Source: Streptomyces sp. BA2 (GTDB lineage Bacteria > Actinomycetota > Actinomycetes > Streptomycetales > Streptomycetaceae). Taken from it: a DNA stretch of 64,000 nt. Each line of letters starts with the position of its first letter. The stretch's first letter is position 1. The notes under the pieces were generated by a model. That model was not told where the DNA came from, searched no databases, and worked only from the letters and a program-made list of their open reading frames with translations. The translations under genes were made by a program, and so were the position numbers. The stretch spans positions 5,778,001 through 5,842,000 of the forward strand of contig NZ_WSRO01000002.1 of NCBI RefSeq assembly GCF_009769735.1. The letters are read 5' to 3'. Below, piece after piece: positions 59,944 through 64,000 of this stretch.

Positions 59944-62900
59944 TTGCGCAGAAAAGTGAAGAGAGCCTACGGGGCCACGATCGCCACAGCGGCGGCCGTG
60001 GCCCTCGCCGCGGGCATGACCAGCCCGGCGTCGGCCGCGAAGCAGTCGCCCGACGCACTCCCGGCGGCCGCGCAGGCGGCGGGCCTCAAGAGCGCCGAAC
60101 AGACCACGCACCGCATCACCCTCATCACCGGCGACCGCGTCACCGCCGACTCCAAGGGCCGCGTCACCGCCTTCGAGCGGGCCGAGGGACGGGAGCGGAT
60201 ACCCGTACTGACCAAGCGCGTCGGCGGCCACACGCTCGCGATCCCGGCCGACGCGCAGCGCCTGATAGCCGCCGGCAAGCTCGACCAGCGGCTCTTCGAC
60301 ATCACCGAGCTGAGCAAGAAGGACAACCGCAGGGCCCAGCAGAAGGGCCTCAAGCTGATCGTCGGCTACAAGGGGGCCGCCGCCGGGGCCAAGGCCGATG
60401 TGCGCGCGGCGGGTGACACCACGGTCCGCAGGACCCTGAAGTCCCTCAACGCCGACGCCATCACGACCCCGAAGCGGGACGCCACCGACCTGTGGTCCGC
60501 GCTGATCGCGGAGAAGGGCGACGCCACGGCGTCCGGCGTCAGCCGCGTATGGCTGGACGGCGTCCGCAAGGCGAGCCTCGACAAGAGCGTCAAGCAGATC
60601 GGCGCCGACAAGGCGTGGGCCGCCGGCTTCGACGGCAAGGGCGTCAAGGTCGCCGTCCTGGACACCGGCGTCGACGCCACGCACGCCGACCTGAAGGACC
60701 AGGTCGTCGGCGAGAAGAACTTCACGAAGGCGGCGGACGCCAAGGACCGCTACGGCCACGGCACCCACGTCGCCTCCATCGCGGCCGGCACCGGCGCGAA
60801 GTCGGGCGGCAAGTTCAAGGGCGTGGCGCCCGGCGCCAAGCTCCTGAACGGCAAGGTCCTGGACGACACCGGCTACGGCGACGACTCCGGGATCATCGCG
60901 GGCATGGAGTGGGCGGCCGAGCAGGGCGCCGACATCGTGAACCTGAGCCTGGGCGGCGGCGACACCCCCGGGGTCGACCCGCTCGAAGCCGAGGTGAACA
61001 AGCTCTCCGCGGACAAGGGCATCCTCTTCGCGATCGCGGCGGGCAACGACGGAGAGCCCGGCAGCGTCGGCTCCCCGGGCAGCGCGGACGCGGCCCTCAC
61101 GGTCGGCGCGGTCGACGACAACGACAAGCTCGCCGACTTCTCCAGCCAGGGCCCGCGCGTCGGCGACGGCGCCATCAAGCCCGACGTGACGGCCCCCGGC
61201 GTGGACATCACCGCGGCCGCGGCCGACGGCAGCGTCATCGACCAGGAGGTCGGACAGGAGCCCGAGGGCTATCTGACGATCTCCGGCACGTCGATGGCGA
61301 CCCCGCACGTGGCGGGCGCCGCCGCTCTGCTGAAGCAGCAGCACCCGGAGTGGAAGTACGCCGAGCTCAAGGGCGCCCTTACCGCGTCCACCAAGGGCGG
61401 CAAGTACACGCCGTTCCAGCAGGGTTCGGGCCGTATCGCCGTCGACAAGGCCATCAAGCAGTCGGTGATCGCCGAGCCGGTGTCCCTCTCCTTCGAAACG
61501 CAGCAGTGGCCGCACACCGACGACAAACCGGCCACGAAGAAGGTGACGTACAAGAACCTCGGCAAGGAGGACGTCACCCTCGACCTGACGGTGACGGGCA
61601 CGAACCCCAAGGGCGCCCCGGCTCCCGCGGGCTTCTTCAAGCTCGGCGCGAAGACGGTGAAGGTCCCCGCGGGCGGTACCGCGGCGGTCGATCTGACCAT
61701 CGACACGAAGCTCGGCGGAACGGTCGACGGCGCGTACTCCGCGTACGTCGTGGCGAGCGGCGGCGGGCAGTCCGTGCGCACGGCCGCCGCGGTCGAGCGC
61801 GAGGTCGAGTCGTACGAGCTGACGCTGAAGCACGTCGGGCGCGACGGACAGGCCCCGAAGTACTACGACAGCGACCTGGAGGGTGTCTCCGGGCTCGCCA
61901 CCGACAAGTCCTACAACCCGTTCGACGCCTCCGGCACGGTCAAGATCCGTGTCCCCAAGGGCGGTTACCTGCTGAACACCGGCATGTACGCCGACCCGAG
62001 GGACTTCACCAAGGGCGCCGACTGGATCGCCCAGCCGAAGCTGAGCGTCACCAAGGACACGACGGTGACGCTGGACGCCCGCAAGGGCAAGCCGGTCGAC
62101 ATCACGGTCCCGTCGGCGGACGCCAAGTCGTTCTTCGCGTCGCCCGACTACACGGTCGACACGGCCCGCGGCAGCTACTCCTTCGGCTGGTGGCTCGACT
62201 CGTACACCGACTTCCGGACCTCGCACCTGGGCCCGCAGGTCACCGACGGCTCGCTGCACCAGCAGTGGGACGGGCACTGGACCAAGGGTGACGACGCCGA
62301 GTACGACACCGTGCTCGGAGGCAAGGTGAAGCAGGTCGCGACCGGCTACACCAAGCACTTCAAGGCCTCCGAACTGGCCACCGTGAAGGTGGGAATGGGC
62401 GCCTCGGCCAAGGGCAAGAAGGGCACGATCAGCGCCCTGGGCTACCTGCCCGGCAGCTCGGGCGGCTCCTCGATCAGCGTCCCGCAGCCTCTTCCCGGCA
62501 CCCGGACGGTGTATCTGTCCACGGCCGACGACGTGAAGTGGAGCATGGACTTCGAGCAGCAGGCCGGGGTCGACCCGGACGGCTGGCCGATCCTCGACGC
62601 GGCCTACTCGCTGGGCGCGGCGCAGAAGTTCGCGCCGGGCAAGAGCTACGAGAAGACGTTCAACACGGCCGTCTTCGGGCCGCGCGTCGGCGGCGAGTTC
62701 GGCGTCTCACGCCGGGGCAACGAGATCAGCGGCTCCCTGCCGCTGTTCGCCGACGGCAAGACGCACGTGGGCTCCTCGCTCTACTCCTCGGTGAAGACGA
62801 CCCTCCACAAGGGCGACACGAAGATCGGTGAGAACGAGGACCCGCTGGCCGGCGGCGCGACGTTCAAGGTCCCCGCGGCGGAGGCCGAGTACAAGCTCTC

Positions 62901-63297
62901 CACGTCCGTGAAGCGCAGCGTCAAGGTGGCGTCCGCCTCCACGCGCATCGACGCGAGCTGGACGTTCCGCTCCAAGAAGGCCGACAACGCGAAGCTGCCG
63001 GTCTCCACGGCGCGGTTCGCCGCTGCGGTCGACCTGAGCAGCAGGGCCAAGGCCGGCGAGACCCAGTCCGTGCCGGTGACGGTGCAGGGCGCGGCCGCGG
63101 GCGCGAACCTCAAGTCCCTTGCCGCGTACGTGTCGTACGACTACGGCCAGACCTGGAAGAAGGCCACCGTCAGCGGCGGCAAGATCAAGGTCAAGAACCC
63201 GGCCGCGGGCAAGGGGGTCTCCTTCCACGCCAAGATCACGGACAAGAAGGGGAACAAGTCGACGCTGTCGATCTACAACGCGTTCTACGGCAAGTGA
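59944..63297 (+). CDS. Large secreted S8 family serine peptidase
   Basis: A 1117-residue secreted subtilase. Signal peptide with basic start (RRKVKR) and cleavage near ASAAK; a propeptide of about 190 residues; catalytic domain with Asp240 (VAVLDTGVD), His272 (YGHGTHVA), oxyanion Asn368 (AAGND) and Ser450 (SGTSMATPHVAG). About 600 C-terminal residues form beta-rich domains, the first resembling an Fn3/CARDB-like module. The TTG at 59944 is proposed, with AGGGGGAG just upstream, though very close; a TTG at 59926 or GTG at 59956 are alternatives. The gene stands alone and its substrate is unknown. Confidence 0.92.
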   Translation: MRRKVKRAYGATIATAAAVALAAGMTSPASAAKQSPDALPAAAQAAGLKSAEQTTHRITLITGDRVTADSKGRVTAFERAEGRERIPVLTKRVGGHTLAIPADAQRLIAAGKLDQRLFDITELSKKDNRRAQQKGLKLIVGYKGAAAGAKADVRAAGDTTVRRTLKSLNADAITTPKRDATDLWSALIAEKGDATASGVSRVWLDGVRKASLDKSVKQIGADKAWAAGFDGKGVKVAVLDTGVDATHADLKDQVVGEKNFTKAADAKDRYGHGTHVASIAAGTGAKSGGKFKGVAPGAKLLNGKVLDDTGYGDDSGIIAGMEWAAEQGADIVNLSLGGGDTPGVDPLEAEVNKLSADKGILFAIAAGNDGEPGSVGSPGSADAALTVGAVDDNDKLADFSSQGPRVGDGAIKPDVTAPGVDITAAAADGSVIDQEVGQEPEGYLTISGTSMATPHVAGAAALLKQQHPEWKYAELKGALTASTKGGKYTPFQQGSGRIAVDKAIKQSVIAEPVSLSFETQQWPHTDDKPATKKVTYKNLGKEDVTLDLTVTGTNPKGAPAPAGFFKLGAKTVKVPAGGTAAVDLTIDTKLGGTVDGAYSAYVVASGGGQSVRTAAAVEREVESYELTLKHVGRDGQAPKYYDSDLEGVSGLATDKSYNPFDASGTVKIRVPKGGYLLNTGMYADPRDFTKGADWIAQPKLSVTKDTTVTLDARKGKPVDITVPSADAKSFFASPDYTVDTARGSYSFGWWLDSYTDFRTSHLGPQVTDGSLHQQWDGHWTKGDDAEYDTVLGGKVKQVATGYTKHFKASELATVKVGMGASAKGKKGTISALGYLPGSSGGSSISVPQPLPGTRTVYLSTADDVKWSMDFEQQAGVDPDGWPILDAAYSLGAAQKFAPGKSYEKTFNTAVFGPRVGGEFGVSRRGNEISGSLPLFADGKTHVGSSLYSSVKTTLHKGDTKIGENEDPLAGGATFKVPAAEAEYKLSTSVKRSVKVASASTRIDASWTFRSKKADNAKLPVSTARFAAAVDLSSRAKAGETQSVPVTVQGAAAGANLKSLAAYVSYDYGQTWKKATVSGGKIKVKNPAAGKGVSFHAKITDKKGNKSTLSIYNAFYGK

Positions 63298-63318
63298 GTT
63301 AGCCGCACCACGCGCTGT

Positions 63319-63690
63319 CTAGGCAGCCGCCGCGGCGCCGAAAGGGCTGTCGATCACGTATCGCCAGTACCCGTCGGCGCCGCGGCGTGCCACGTCCGTG
63401 GCCGTGGACCGGACGACGCCCTCGATCTCCCAGTCGACGACGAGCAGGGCGATCTCCCCGGAGACGTGCACATGGCGGGGGCGTACGGAGATGGGCAGGC
63501 CTATCGCGAGGAACGGGCCGTTCTCCTTCGCGATCTCCGCGAGCCCGTGCACCGCGTCCCCCGACTCCGGCACGAAGGCGGCACGTTCCTCGTACAGCTC
63601 GTGCACCGCCTGCGGATCGCCGCTGTTGAACCGCTCGGCGAAGGCCGCAGGGACGTCCTCGGCACGAGTGGGAAGAGCTGTCGTCGCCAT
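63319..63690 (-). CDS. SnoaL/NTF2-like protein (DUF4440 type)
   Basis: A 123-residue protein of the cone-shaped NTF2-like fold: AERFNSGDPQAVHELYEERAAFVPESGD is typical of the YybH/DUF4440 group. Later strands include HVHVSGEIALLVVDWEI. The fold is usually ligand-binding or weakly enzymatic. ATG at 63690 has AGGAGGG upstream. It is divergent, across 49 bp, from a HxlR regulator that probably controls it. Confidence 0.85.
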   Translation of the reverse strand: MATTALPTRAEDVPAAFAERFNSGDPQAVHELYEERAAFVPESGDAVHGLAEIAKENGPFLAIGLPISVRPRHVHVSGEIALLVVDWEIEGVVRSTATDVARRGADGYWRYVIDSPFGAAAAA

Positions 63691-63739
63691 GTGTAACCCT
63701 CCTGGGGTGGTCCTGTCGGCAACACTAGGAGGCGGCTTC

Positions 63740-64000
63740 GTGACTCACCGAACGGTAAGCCAGGGGCTTCCGGACGACCCCAGGGCCCGCGTCACCGCAC
63801 CCGCGCCCGGCTGCCCCGTGGAGATCGCCCTCGCCGCCCTGCGCGGCCGCTGGACCACCTTGATCGTCCGCGAACTCCTTCGGGTCGACTCCTACGCGTA
63901 CAGCGAACTGGCCGCCACGCTGCCGGAGTTGTCGGACAAGGTGCTCACAGAGCGGCTCGCCCAGCTGGTCGCCGCGGGTGTCGTCCTGCGTACCAGGACA
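63740..64000 (+). CDS. HxlR-family regulator (partial, runs off the window)
   Basis: The first 87 residues of a winged-helix regulator: GCPVEIALAALRGRWTTLIV followed by RELLR is the HxlR signature with the conserved Cys, and the recognition part is YSELAATLPELSDKVLTERLA. HxlR proteins often sense redox or electrophiles through that Cys. GTG at 63740 has AGGAGG 7 nt upstream. The divergent SnoaL gene shares its promoter region. Confidence 0.9.
   Translation, partial: MTHRTVSQGLPDDPRARVTAPAPGCPVEIALAALRGRWTTLIVRELLRVDSYAYSELAATLPELSDKVLTERLAQLVAAGVVLRTRT

Noticed and set aside
59854..62358. An 834-codon minus-strand open frame antisense to the S8 peptidase
   Set aside because: The translation is repetitive Val/Gly/Leu/Asp with no motif, and the sense strand has a complete subtilase active site.

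Overview
This window looks like chromosomal core DNA from a Streptomyces. GC content is very high with third-position bias. The afsQ1/afsQ2/sigQ locus, an XRE-DUF397-ATPase triad, MmpB and many start-adjacent -10 boxes (leaderless mRNAs) point the same way. Gene order matches, from memory, the S. coelicolor SCO4882-SCO4940 region. I see no phage, insertion sequence, CRISPR array or RNA gene.

Layout. 0-3.1 kb: the end of an unknown gene, a polysialyltransferase-like protein, and an XRE/DUF397/anti-sigma-type ATPase triad around a perfect 15-bp-arm inverted repeat. 3.6-13.5 kb: M20 amidohydrolase, two tandem BMP nucleoside-binding lipoproteins, the matching ABC transporter (one ATPase, two permeases), cytidine deaminase and thymidine phosphorylase. 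13.7-18.5 kb: STAS protein, SnoaL-tailed ECF sigma factor, a divergent MFS/LysR pair and an alpha/beta hydrolase. 18.6-26.6 kb: adenosine deaminase, secreted protein, PspC, VanZ-like protein, AfsQ1/AfsQ2/lipoprotein operon, SigQ, uridine-kinase-like protein and a second small secreted protein. 26.6-29.6 kb: MFS efflux pump, FMN reductase and divergent TetR. 29.7-41.7 kb: deoC with two aldehyde dehydrogenase genes, PH-domain protein, PIG-V-like mannosyltransferase, phosphohexo/pentomutase, purine nucleoside phosphorylase, gamma-glutamylcyclotransferase, LpdA-like quinone reductase and a DeoR regulator. 41.7-48.9 kb: TetR, acyl-CoA carboxylase alpha, epsilon and beta subunits, Maf, MmpB and biotin ligase. 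49-54 kb: adenylate cyclase, enoyl-CoA hydratase, GGDEF protein, histidine ammonia-lyase. 54-64 kb: PepSY lipoprotein, LAxTG surface protein, acidic protein, L,D-transpeptidase, FtsX/MacB-type ABC exporter, large S8 peptidase, SnoaL protein and a truncated HxlR regulator.

Main result. Six promoters of nucleoside uptake and catabolism genes scattered over 33 kb (both bmp genes, deoA, add, deoC, PNP), plus the leader of the ABC-cdd operon, carry the same palindrome, CTACGCGCGTAG or a one- to two-base variant. In the six it lies just upstream of, or overlapping, a recognisable -10 box. This ties the genes into one regulon running from uptake through deamination, phosphorolysis, pentose-phosphate mutation and aldol cleavage to acetaldehyde oxidation. 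The regulator is not proven; the DeoR protein at 40.7 kb is the local candidate.

The intergenic DNA also holds several families of dispersed and nested inverted repeats.
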